Shown here one piece after another: positions 40,200-48,435 of a stretch of DNA of 64,000 nucleotides. Position 1 is the first letter of the stretch. Every line of letters starts with the position of its first letter. The notes below the pieces were generated by a model. It saw only the letters and a program-made list of their open reading frames with translations. It did no database searches and was not told where the DNA came from. Origin of the DNA: Oscillospiraceae bacterium (lineage in GTDB: Bacteria > Bacillota > Clostridia > Oscillospirales > CAG-272); assembly GCA_015065135.1 (NCBI GenBank), contig SVQY01000004.1, positions 1 through 64,000 of the forward strand. Reading direction: 5' to 3'. Position numbers and translations under genes: made by a program.

Positions 40200-42180
40200 C
40201 CCTTTTTCAAAAGAGGCGTGCTGTCCCCGACTATTGCTCGGTACGCCTCTTCGCAGCAAAAATCCCGCGGCCTTTGCATCTTTTCCGCATAGGGCGAAGC
40301 ACGTCCTGGCATCTCCCGCAAGACAATGGCGCAACTAATATATACCCCTGATTTATCGTTTTTTGGTATGACCATACAATCAAAAATGCTTGTTTTCTTG
40401 TACCGTTAAGGCACTAATGAAATTCGGCACTCCGCTCTTCTCATCGTATTCTATCACATTTTGCGCATTTTACCGCTCTCGCGACCCAATTTCCGGATTT
40501 TTTCGCTCAAAAGCACATTTTCGGGCATTTTTAGGCGCTCTATCGCGCCTTTCCCGATCGCCGCCTTTTGAGGAGGCAAAAAATCAGCCCTTTGGGCTGA
40601 AATCCGATCATGCCCTCACAGCAACCAAAATCAACGCTTTGGGCAGGTTCGGCCGCAGCCGCCCTAATCTATGCGATTTTAGTTCTCAGGGTGTATTTAA
40701 GGCTTCAAAAGTCGTTCTTGCACCAATTTTGCTCATTTTGCCGCCTTTTGTGCCGTGGCCCGTCTGTTTTTCGGCTCACAACCCCCAAAAACGCCCGTTT
40801 CTCGCCTTTGAAGCCGCACGCCAAAGAAAACGGCCGCACCGTACCCATTTGCGGCGTTTTGCACCTTTTTTGCGGCACGTAGCCTCGACACACGCACATC
40901 GTCGGATCCGGGCTGCATTGCTGAGACTTCGATCTGCCTGCCGACGATGCTCCTTGTTGCGCTCATGCGAAATGCGCGCACATATGCGCTCTCGCGCATC
41001 GTACCGAACCGTTGCGACTTATGACGCGCGGCAGCTTCAATACCGAAACGCCGCTGCCGGCCGCCACTCGAAAATTTCGTTGTCATTTCCACTTTAAATC
41101 ACCGCTTCGCGGCATTCAATCGATCCGGCGGTTCATTTGTTGCTGTTTTGCAACAAAGGCATCGTTATCAGCAGCAACCGCTCTCTCGCTCCGCGAATTC
41201 GTTGACCATCTTGTTTCGACACATCGTTTTGCACAAAGAAGCCTCTGCCTCGGCGCTCGTTTATTAACCTTTTTTCAATTCAGCAACATTCCAAATGACG
41301 TACCGCGCCCAAAAAGCGAGCACCTTTGTTGCTCATCTCATCCCAATGCAACAAAGAGCCGCTTTCAGATTTCGATCTCCCTGAAGGTCACCAAGCTTCG
41401 CATTCATCCACCCTTCGGACAAGGTGGTTGCCCCCATCGCCAGCGCAACGCCGTCACCCCCACCGCTCGCACACATTACGCAGCACCGCCCAAGCAGCGT
41501 GATGCAGAGCAGCCGACACTTCCCACACCGATCTTTGCAGCTCGCTCATAGCCGCCTCACGCGCACGCCGGTCGGAAGCAAGCCCGCGCAGTCTCGCGCG
41601 GCGCCAAAAGCCCAACACTCACACACCCAACACAAGTACCCACGAAAGCAACGGCCGGATGCTTTTTATGCGCATCGGCTTTTTAGATACAACTTTCATC
41701 TCCGATCCCACTTTTGCCCCTCATAGATCGCAGTTTTCTCCCGAGGCGCGCTCTCCGGTAGTCGAGGATGCTCATTTTTGCATTTTTCAAATACCGTTAT
41801 GGCACTAATTACATTCTTCCAAATGGTTTTTTGCAAAAAATCGCCAAAGCAGTCGCTTCGCGCAAAATCAACCCCAAAAGCGTCGATTTCTCGACACGTT
41901 AGGGCACTAATTTCATAAAGCAGAGCTCCGACCATCGCGTGTTCATCGGCACGATCCCGAGGCAATTCACCCCAAAAATTCGCTTTTCCGGGCATTTTTG
42001 CTCATTCCAAGCACCTCGCACGTCTCATTCGCCTCGTTTTGTGCTTTTTTGCGAAAAACCGACATTCCCTGCACATTGAAAGCGCCTCGATCATTCACTT
42101 TGTTCCCAATCGGTTCTTCGTGGCCATTTGGCACCAAAGCCGCCGTTTTTTCATATTTCATCAAATCTAAGGAGACTTTC
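40200..42180. other. ~2 kb apparently non-coding spacer between mnmG and rsmG
   Basis: No protein-like ORF on either strand; repeated TACCGTTAnGGCACTAAT motif and TTTGTTGC/GCAACAAA inverted repeats. Confidence 0.65.
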
Positions 42181-42185
42181 GCACC

Positions 42186-42923
42186 ATGCTTGATTTTGAA
42201 CAGTTTTCCGCTATTTTTCATACCGTTATGGCACTAAATGGCCTTTCCGAGCACGCGAGCGCCGAAAAAGCAGAGAAATTCTACCGTTTGACCGCGCATA
42301 TGCTTGAAACCAACGAAAAGATGAATCTGACCGCTATAAAAGAGGAAGAAGCCGTCATTCTCCTTCATTACGCAGACAGCTTGACCGCATCGGCCTTCCT
42401 CCCTCAGAACGCCAAAATCGCCGACATCGGCTGCGGTGCCGGCTTCCCTTGTCTGCCCCTGGCCATTTGCCGTCCCGATCTCTCGATCCTGGGCATCGAC
42501 AGCACCGAGAAAAGGATCCGCTACGTAGAGGAGACCGCCGCCATGCTGGGCTGCAGCAACCTGAGTGCCGTCGCTATGCGCGCCGAGGAGGGAGGCAAGG
42601 GCAGCTACCGTGAGCGCTTCGACGTGTGCACGGCAAGGGCCGTCGCCGCATTACCGCTTTTGGCCGAGCTCTGTCTGCCCTATGTCAAGCTCGGCGGCAC
42701 CTTCCTTGCTATGAAGGGGAAAAAGGGTGAAGAGGAGCTGCAAGCTGCCGCCACCGCAATCAAGCGACTCGGCGGCGAGCTCGCCGCGCTACACCCCATC
42801 ACCCTGCGCCACGCAAGCAACGCGCCCGAAGAAACGCGATACCTCATTGAGATCAAAAAGATCGCTCACACTCCCGCAGAATTTCCGCGCGCCTGGGGCA
42901 AGATCCTGAAAAAGCCTCTGTAA
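42186..42923 (+). CDS. rsmG: 16S rRNA (guanine(527)-N(7))-methyltransferase
   Basis: EKMNLTAIKEEEAVILLHYADSL; IADIGCGAGFPCLPLAI; TARAVAALPLLAELCLPYVK. Confidence 0.95.
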   Translation: MLDFEQFSAIFHTVMALNGLSEHASAEKAEKFYRLTAHMLETNEKMNLTAIKEEEAVILLHYADSLTASAFLPQNAKIADIGCGAGFPCLPLAICRPDLSILGIDSTEKRIRYVEETAAMLGCSNLSAVAMRAEEGGKGSYRERFDVCTARAVAALPLLAELCLPYVKLGGTFLAMKGKKGEEELQAAATAIKRLGGELAALHPITLRHASNAPEETRYLIEIKKIAHTPAEFPRAWGKILKKPL

Positions 42924-42942
42924 TCGGCGCATCTCTATATAC

Positions 42943-42980
42943 AAAAAACACGCCAGGGCTCCAGAATTGGCGTGTTTTTT
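42943..42980 (+). terminator. Rho-independent terminator after rsmG
   Basis: AAAAAACACGCCA...TGGCGTGTTTTTT. Confidence 0.85.
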
Positions 42981-43087
42981 GTTTTTTGTCAACATTTAGT
43001 GATATATTTTTTATTTCTCATCATTTCTTGCGACATTTTCCGCGCAGCCGCCGTGTTAAAATAGCAAGAAAAAGCAGGAGGTATAAA

Positions 43088-43981
43088 ATGTACGATTATC
43101 ACGCAAATATGTTACACATTCAGCAGATACCCAGAGAAGGCCTCGCTATCACGTTGCGTCCGGAGCAGATCCTTCCGCAAAGCACCGCACCAAGCTTCAA
43201 AAACCGAAACAAGATCATACGCTTGGCCGAAAGCATGCGCAAATACGGCATCTTAGAGCCGCTCAAGGTCAAAGCAAGCGGCACTCGCGACGGCGCACCG
43301 ATCTACTCACCAATCGGCGACGACAAACCTCTTTTCGCGGCAATTGTCGCCAACATTACGCAAATTCCGTGCCTTCTTTTGCCCGACGACGACCGTAGCT
43401 GCGCCATTGAGAGCATTATGCGCAACTTAAAACAACAAAAACTGCATTTTTTCGACCAAGCAAACGCATATCAGCTCCTTATACAAGAATTTCACCTCAC
43501 ACAAGAAGAGATCGCCAGAAGAGCAGGTGCCTCGCAATCTACCATAGCCAACAAGCTGCGCTTGCTGCGCTTTTCGCAAGAAGAACGGCATAAAATCATC
43601 GATTTCGGCCTCACCGAGCGCCACGCAAGGGCACTTTTGCGCCTCAAATCCCCCGCAGCGCGCGCCACGCTACTATCTCAGATCCGCGCCAAAGCGCTCA
43701 ATGTTGCGGCAACTGAGAGCCTGATCGCAGAGCACCTCGCAAAGCGCCCTTCCACCCCCGCCGAAGCAACCGAACGAATTGAAATGCATCCGCAAGCGCC
43801 CGCAAATGAGCAGTTGCGCCCCCAAAAATTCGCCCTGCAAAGCCTCGCGCCACTCTACAATTCCATCGAGCGCGTCCTCGGCATTTTTCAAAAGACCGGA
43901 GCGGCCGTCTCTTGTTACCGTGAAGAGAGCGAGAGCTCGGTCCGCATTGTGATCGAAGTTCCCAAAAACGCCCATTTTTAG
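43088..43981 (+). CDS. ParB/Noc-family chromosome-partitioning-like protein
   Basis: IRLAESMRKYGILEPLKV; LTQEEIARRAGASQSTIANKLRLLRF HTH; ATG 43088 with AGGAGG SD; located as noc is in Firmicutes. Confidence 0.85.
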   Translation: MYDYHANMLHIQQIPREGLAITLRPEQILPQSTAPSFKNRNKIIRLAESMRKYGILEPLKVKASGTRDGAPIYSPIGDDKPLFAAIVANITQIPCLLLPDDDRSCAIESIMRNLKQQKLHFFDQANAYQLLIQEFHLTQEEIARRAGASQSTIANKLRLLRFSQEERHKIIDFGLTERHARALLRLKSPAARATLLSQIRAKALNVAATESLIAEHLAKRPSTPAEATERIEMHPQAPANEQLRPQKFALQSLAPLYNSIERVLGIFQKTGAAVSCYREESESSVRIVIEVPKNAHF

Positions 43982-44095
43982 GGCGTTTAACCAGTTTGCC
44001 GTCAGACCCCGCACCCCGAAGCTCCACCCCCCGCAGCAGCGCTTTTTGGGTGCCTCGATCACATCGCTTTGCACTCATAGAAATTGTGAGCGCGT

Positions 44096-44111
44096 TGTTT
44101 CACGTGAAACA
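44096..44111. promoter_or_regulatory. parS site 1
   Basis: TGTTTCACGTGAAACA. Confidence 0.95.
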
Positions 44112-44132
44112 GAGCAAGCGCGCACGGATCGC

Positions 44133-44148
44133 CGTTTCACGTGAAACA
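44133..44148. promoter_or_regulatory. parS site 2
   Basis: CGTTTCACGTGAAACA. Confidence 0.93.
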
Positions 44149-44225
44149 CTCCTGTGCCGTCCGGAGCAGAGTACCGCCCTTTGGCAAGATCCCATACGGA
44201 GCTACCCGGGTACATCAAGGCGAAA

Positions 44226-44241
44226 CGTTTCACGTGAAACA
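44226..44241. promoter_or_regulatory. parS site 3
   Basis: CGTTTCACGTGAAACA. Confidence 0.93.
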
Positions 44242-44320
44242 CGAAAGCCTGGTCATTCTCACCCTTGTTTCACGTGAAACACAAAAGCCTGGTCATTCTC
44301 GCCCTTGTTTCACGTGAAAC
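44241..44320 (+). repeat. 40-bp tandem duplication, each unit carrying a parS core
   Basis: 44241-44280 and 44281-44320 differ at 2 of 40 positions. Confidence 0.95.
44266..44281. promoter_or_regulatory. parS site 4
   Basis: TGTTTCACGTGAAACA. Confidence 0.95.
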
Positions 44321-44321
44321 T
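44306..44321. promoter_or_regulatory. parS site 5
   Basis: TGTTTCACGTGAAACT. Confidence 0.93.
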
Positions 44322-44442
44322 TCGCTCTTGTATCAACAGGATCTCTTCTTGAAAAATGGTCTTGGTGAACAATGAATGGTTTATTGCTTTGGGCACGCAA
44401 GAATCTTTCAACAACTTTTCGCAAAAATCTTTTCTTTTTCTG

Positions 44443-44471
44443 TTGCAAAACTCACGCGCAAGTGTTATAAT
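44443..44471 (+). promoter_or_regulatory. sigma-A-type promoter for parA-parB
   Basis: TTGCAA-17-TATAAT. Confidence 0.7.
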
Positions 44472-44504
44472 ATGGATACACCGTAGCGAAGGGAGGGGAA
44501 GCTT

Positions 44505-45266
44505 ATGGGTCGCGTCATTGCGCTCGCCAATCAGAAAGGCGGCGTAGGCAAAACAACGTCTGCAGTCAATCTTGCTGCAAGCCTTGGTTTGCTTGGCAAA
44601 AAAGTGTTGCTCGTCGATCTGGATCCGCAAGGAAGCGCCACCAGTAGCCTTGGCGTATCCAAAAAGTCCCTTCGCTTTTCCGCCGCGGACCTATTGATCA
44701 GCGGCTGCAGCTTCGAAAACGCACGGTTGCGAACGAGATTCAAGGGCCTTGACCTGCTGCCGGCAAACGTTTCTCTGGCCGCAACCGAGTTTGACCTGAT
44801 CGAAACCGACGGGGGAGAGGCCGCGCTGCGACGCGCACTATCCACCGTCAGAGACGATTACGACCTGATCATTCTGGATTGTCCGCCCTCGTTGGGCATG
44901 CTCACCGTCAATGCAATGGTGGCAAGCGATGGCGTGATCATTCCCATGCAGTGTGAATTTTTTGCATTGGAAGGCCTGGTGCAGCTGATGACCACCATCA
45001 AGCAGCTGCGGCGGCGCTACAATCCCCGCCTTGCCATCGTCGGCATTCTCGCCACCATGTTTAATAATAAAATGGAGCTCGCCACCGATGTACTGGCAGA
45101 ATTGAAACGACATTACCCTGATCGGGTGTTTGAAACTACCATCACGCGACACGAGCGCCTCTCGGAAGCGCCCGGGTTCGGCATGCCGGTCTATTATCAC
45201 GACCCGGAATCCCCCGGTGCTGCCGAATATATGCTTGTAGCCAAGGAGCTGCTGGAGCGCATTTAG
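44505..45266 (+). CDS. parA: Chromosome partitioning ATPase ParA/Soj
   Basis: RVIALANQKGGVGKTTSAVNLAASLG; LDPQGSATSSLG; LDCPPSLGMLTVNAM. Confidence 0.97.
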   Translation: MGRVIALANQKGGVGKTTSAVNLAASLGLLGKKVLLVDLDPQGSATSSLGVSKKSLRFSAADLLISGCSFENARLRTRFKGLDLLPANVSLAATEFDLIETDGGEAALRRALSTVRDDYDLIILDCPPSLGMLTVNAMVASDGVIIPMQCEFFALEGLVQLMTTIKQLRRRYNPRLAIVGILATMFNNKMELATDVLAELKRHYPDRVFETTITRHERLSEAPGFGMPVYYHDPESPGAAEYMLVAKELLERI

Positions 45267-45303
45267 AACACGTGCAACAAAAAAGGAAAGGAAGGAATAC
45301 GCT

Positions 45304-46203
45304 ATGGCAAAGAAAGCCGGAGGTCTCGGCAGAGACTTTTTCGCAATTTTAGACGACAATATCACGGGAATGAAGGAAGGCACCGCAACCACGCTGCGCA
45401 TTTCCGAGATCGAACCCCGTGCCGATCAGCCCCGTAAGGATTTTGATAGGGAAGCGCTGGAGTCTCTTGCGGACTCTATCGCCGCATACGGCGTCCTACA
45501 GCCCATTCTGGTCAGACAGAATCCCAATTTTGAGGGAACCTTTGAGATCATCGCGGGCGAACGTCGCTGGCGCGCCGCCAAAATGGCCGGCCTTACCGAG
45601 ATACCCGCTGTTGTGGTAGACGGTGACGATATGAAAACCGCGCAGATCTCGCTCATTGAGAACGTGCAACGCGAGGATCTGAACGTTGTGGAAGAAGCGC
45701 TCGCCTACCAGGCGCTGATCGAGCAATTCGATATGACGCAGGAGCAGATCTCTCAGCAAGCAGGCAAATCCCGCTCTGCCGTAGCCAACACGTTACGCTT
45801 GCTGGATCTGCCCGAGGATGTGCTGGAAATGCTGAAGGACAAGAATTGCCCGCTCTCCGCAGGCCACGCAAGAGCCCTGCTCGGCCTGAAGGATCCCGAA
45901 AACATCCCGCTGCTGGCACGCCGCATCGTAGCGAAAGAGCTTTCGGTGCGCGATACCGAAGCCTTGGTCAAGCGCGCAAATGTGGATCCGATGCCGGAGC
46001 TGCCCGAAATTGACGGCGGCGTACAGAGCAAGACTTGGATGAAGGACCTGGAGCGCCGCACCAGAGAGTCTCTCGGACGCAAGGTCAAGATCACCCAAAA
46101 CGACAAAAAGCACTCCATCGAGCTGTTTTACGATGATAATGAAGACATGGAAGCCCTGCTGACCCTGCTTTGCGGCGCAGACTTCTTCCAGGACGAACAA
46201 TAA
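45304..46203 (+). CDS. parB: Chromosome partitioning protein ParB/Spo0J
   Basis: SEIEPRADQPRKDFDREALESLADSIAAYGVLQPILV; IIAGERRWRAAKMAG; LIENVQREDLNVVEEALAYQ. Confidence 0.97.
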   Translation: MAKKAGGLGRDFFAILDDNITGMKEGTATTLRISEIEPRADQPRKDFDREALESLADSIAAYGVLQPILVRQNPNFEGTFEIIAGERRWRAAKMAGLTEIPAVVVDGDDMKTAQISLIENVQREDLNVVEEALAYQALIEQFDMTQEQISQQAGKSRSAVANTLRLLDLPEDVLEMLKDKNCPLSAGHARALLGLKDPENIPLLARRIVAKELSVRDTEALVKRANVDPMPELPEIDGGVQSKTWMKDLERRTRESLGRKVKITQNDKKHSIELFYDDNEDMEALLTLLCGADFFQDEQ

Positions 46204-46218
46204 GAAAGGAAACCAACC

Positions 46219-47499
46219 ATGCTGGACATCAAACGCATTAAAGAAAACCCCGCGCTCGCCAAGGAGCGCCTTGCCACCCGTCAGAAGGACTACAGCGCCG
46301 AGATCGACCGTCTGGTAGAGCTGGACGTAGAGCGCCGCGCGCTGATCGCCGACACCGAGGCAAAAAAGGCAGAGCAGAACAAGATCTCTAAGCAGATCCC
46401 CATGTTCAAGAAGGAAGGGAAGGATGTTGCACCCATTTTTGCAGAGATGAAGATCCTCTCCGAGACCGTCAAGGCCGACACCGAGAAGATCGCGGCCATC
46501 GACGCGGAGATGGAAAACACCCTGCTTTCCATTCCCAATATACCCAATGAGCTGTGCAAGATCGGCAAGGATGATACCGATAATGTGGAGCAGCGCCGCT
46601 GGTCCGAGCCCCGCGCCTTTGAGTTTGAGCCCAAGGCACACTGGGATATCGGCAAGGATCTGGGCATTCTGGACCCCGATACCGCCGCAAAGGTTACCGG
46701 CACTCGCTTCCATTTCTACCGTGGTATGGGCTCTCGTCTCGAGCGCGCTGTCATCAACTATTACCTGGATACCCACACCGACCACGGCTACACCGAGATC
46801 TTCCCCCCTTATATGGTCAACCGCGACTCGATGAGAGGCACCGGCCAGCTGCCCAAATTTGAGGAGGATGCTTTCCGCGTTGCCAACAACGACTGCTTCC
46901 TGATCCCCACCGCAGAGGTTCCGGTCACCAACATGCACCGCGACGACATCCTGGACGGCGCCGATCTGCCGATCTCCTACTGCGCATACTCCGCTTGCTT
47001 CCGTGCAGAGGCAGGCTCTGCCGGCCGCGACACGCGCGGTCTCATCCGTCAGCATCAGTTCAACAAGGTAGAGCTGGTGAAATTCACCACCCCCGAAACC
47101 TCCTACGAGGAGCTGGAAAAGCTGACCAACGATGCCGAGCGCGTGCTGCAAGGCCTTGGTCTGCCCTATCGCGTGGTGCGCCTTTGCACCGGCGATCTTG
47201 GCTTCTCCAGCGCCATGACCTACGATATTGAGGTCTGGATGCCCTCCTACAACCGCTATGTAGAGATCTCCTCCTGCTCCGATTTCGAGGATTACCAGGC
47301 TCGCCGCGCCAATATCCGCTACCGTGAGACGCCCAAGGACAAGCCTCGTCTGGTCCACACGCTGAACGGCTCCGGTGTCGCCGTTGGCCGTACCGTAGCC
47401 GCTATTCTGGAGAATTACCAAAACGAGGACGGCTCTGTAACCGTTCCCGAGGCACTGCGTCCTTATATGGGCTGCAATGTCATCAAGGCGGATCGGTAA
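46219..47499 (+). CDS. serS: Seryl-tRNA synthetase
   Basis: [69 protein letters not shown]. Confidence 0.97.
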   Translation: MLDIKRIKENPALAKERLATRQKDYSAEIDRLVELDVERRALIADTEAKKAEQNKISKQIPMFKKEGKDVAPIFAEMKILSETVKADTEKIAAIDAEMENTLLSIPNIPNELCKIGKDDTDNVEQRRWSEPRAFEFEPKAHWDIGKDLGILDPDTAAKVTGTRFHFYRGMGSRLERAVINYYLDTHTDHGYTEIFPPYMVNRDSMRGTGQLPKFEEDAFRVANNDCFLIPTAEVPVTNMHRDDILDGADLPISYCAYSACFRAEAGSAGRDTRGLIRQHQFNKVELVKFTTPETSYEELEKLTNDAERVLQGLGLPYRVVRLCTGDLGFSSAMTYDIEVWMPSYNRYVEISSCSDFEDYQARRANIRYRETPKDKPRLVHTLNGSGVAVGRTVAAILENYQNEDGSVTVPEALRPYMGCNVIKADR

Positions 47500-48119
47500 T
47501 GTCGCAGCCTATTCTTTCCCTTGCCTCCTTCTTTTCGATCGAGGCAAGGGAATATTTGAATTTCACCTTTGATGCAGCGGCCAGAGAAACGGTGCGGAAC
47601 GTGATCCTCGGCCTTTGCGTGGTGATGATCTTCGTTTCTCTTTATGCGTTGTATCAAAAATACGTGGCCGGCGCTATCGTGCGCGCCATCATCAAGGCGG
47701 AAGCACACAGCAAAGAGACCGCCAAGACCGCCGAGGAGCTTGGTTTGGAGAAAAACTATCTTGCTTTGCTCGAGTTAAAGACCAACCTCTCACTGAAAAA
47801 GCTGGTGCGTATGGCAAACGAGGAATGCGAAGCCGAAGCTGCCCCCGCAGAGGAAGCTGCCATCGAGGCCGAAAGCGAAACGCCCACAGAGCCAAACGCA
47901 GAAAATTGCGAGGCAAAAGAGGAAAGCGAGGATACCGAGCTGGCGCGCTTTTATATTCCCGAGGAATTGAAATACCGTGCAGATAACATGTTCAACAAGA
48001 ATTCGAACAATATCGTGGCACTGCTGATCTCCTCCGGCCTGATCATTGCTTTCGGCATTCTGTTGCTGAAGCTGCTGCCGTGGATCTTAACGGTAATTGA
48101 CAACATGATCGCAAAATAA
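47499..48119 (+). CDS. Two-TM protein of unknown function, Glu-rich linker
   Basis: TAATG overlap with serS; hydrophobic ends, acidic middle. Confidence 0.65.
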   Translation: MSQPILSLASFFSIEAREYLNFTFDAAARETVRNVILGLCVVMIFVSLYALYQKYVAGAIVRAIIKAEAHSKETAKTAEELGLEKNYLALLELKTNLSLKKLVRMANEECEAEAAPAEEAAIEAESETPTEPNAENCEAKEESEDTELARFYIPEELKYRADNMFNKNSNNIVALLISSGLIIAFGILLLKLLPWILTVIDNMIAK

Positions 48120-48149
48120 AAAAGAGGGCGATGCGCGCCCTCTTTTTTT
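48118..48149 (+). terminator. Rho-independent terminator
   Basis: AAAAAAGAGGGCGATGCGCGCCCTCTTTTTT. Confidence 0.85.
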
Positions 48150-48221
48150 ATTTGTTGATTTATTGCATTATCGTCAACTCAAAAGCCAAGAATCCTTGCT
48201 TTCCATATTTTTCAAAAAGAT

Positions 48222-48271
48222 GTTGACAAATCAACTTTTGCGCGGTATAATATCCTTGTTGACTTATCAAC
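48222..48271 (+). promoter_or_regulatory. Promoter P1 of acyl-CoA synthetase gene with two GTTGA-N4-TCAAC operators
   Basis: TTGACA-17-TATAAT (48223-48251); GTTGACAAATCAAC 48222-48235 overlaps -35; GTTGACTTATCAAC 48258-48271 near the expected TSS. Confidence 0.7.
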
Positions 48272-48340
48272 ATCGAGGTCTGCGCCGCAAAAGGGCGGTT
48301 TCTGACGATTTTTATTTTCGTCCACTCACACCGCCATTTC

Positions 48341-48369
48341 TTGACATTCGCGCCACTTCGTGCTACAAT
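48341..48369 (+). promoter_or_regulatory. Promoter P2 of acyl-CoA synthetase gene
   Basis: TTGACA-17-TACAAT. Confidence 0.65.
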
Positions 48370-48435
48370 TAAATTGTACGTTGCAAAAAGCCCTTCAAAA
48401 TTCAGTGCGGCCAGACGCCGCGAAAGAGGTAAACC

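Noticed and set aside
40390-41097. 235-aa ORF in the mnmG-rsmG spacer
   Set aside because: No SD, composition (Arg/Ser/Phe/Pro/His/Cys-rich) unlike neighbouring proteins, overlapped by equally poor ORFs in other frames.
41801-41816. Sigma-54 promoter suggested by TGGCAC
   Set aside because: The required GC at -12 (TTGCW) with correct spacing is absent in all copies.
40200-42180. oriC candidate
   Set aside because: I saw no TTATNCACA DnaA boxes or AT-rich DUE here by eye; gyrA/gyrB orientation suggests dnaA-dnaN lies beyond the right edge.
40401-42241. CRISPR array interpretation of the TACCGTTAnGGCACTAAT repeats
   Set aside because: Irregular spacing (about 80 to 1400 bp), no cas genes, one copy inside a coding gene.
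46203-46219. T-box leader upstream of serS
   Set aside because: Only ~15 nt separates parB and serS; no room for a T-box.
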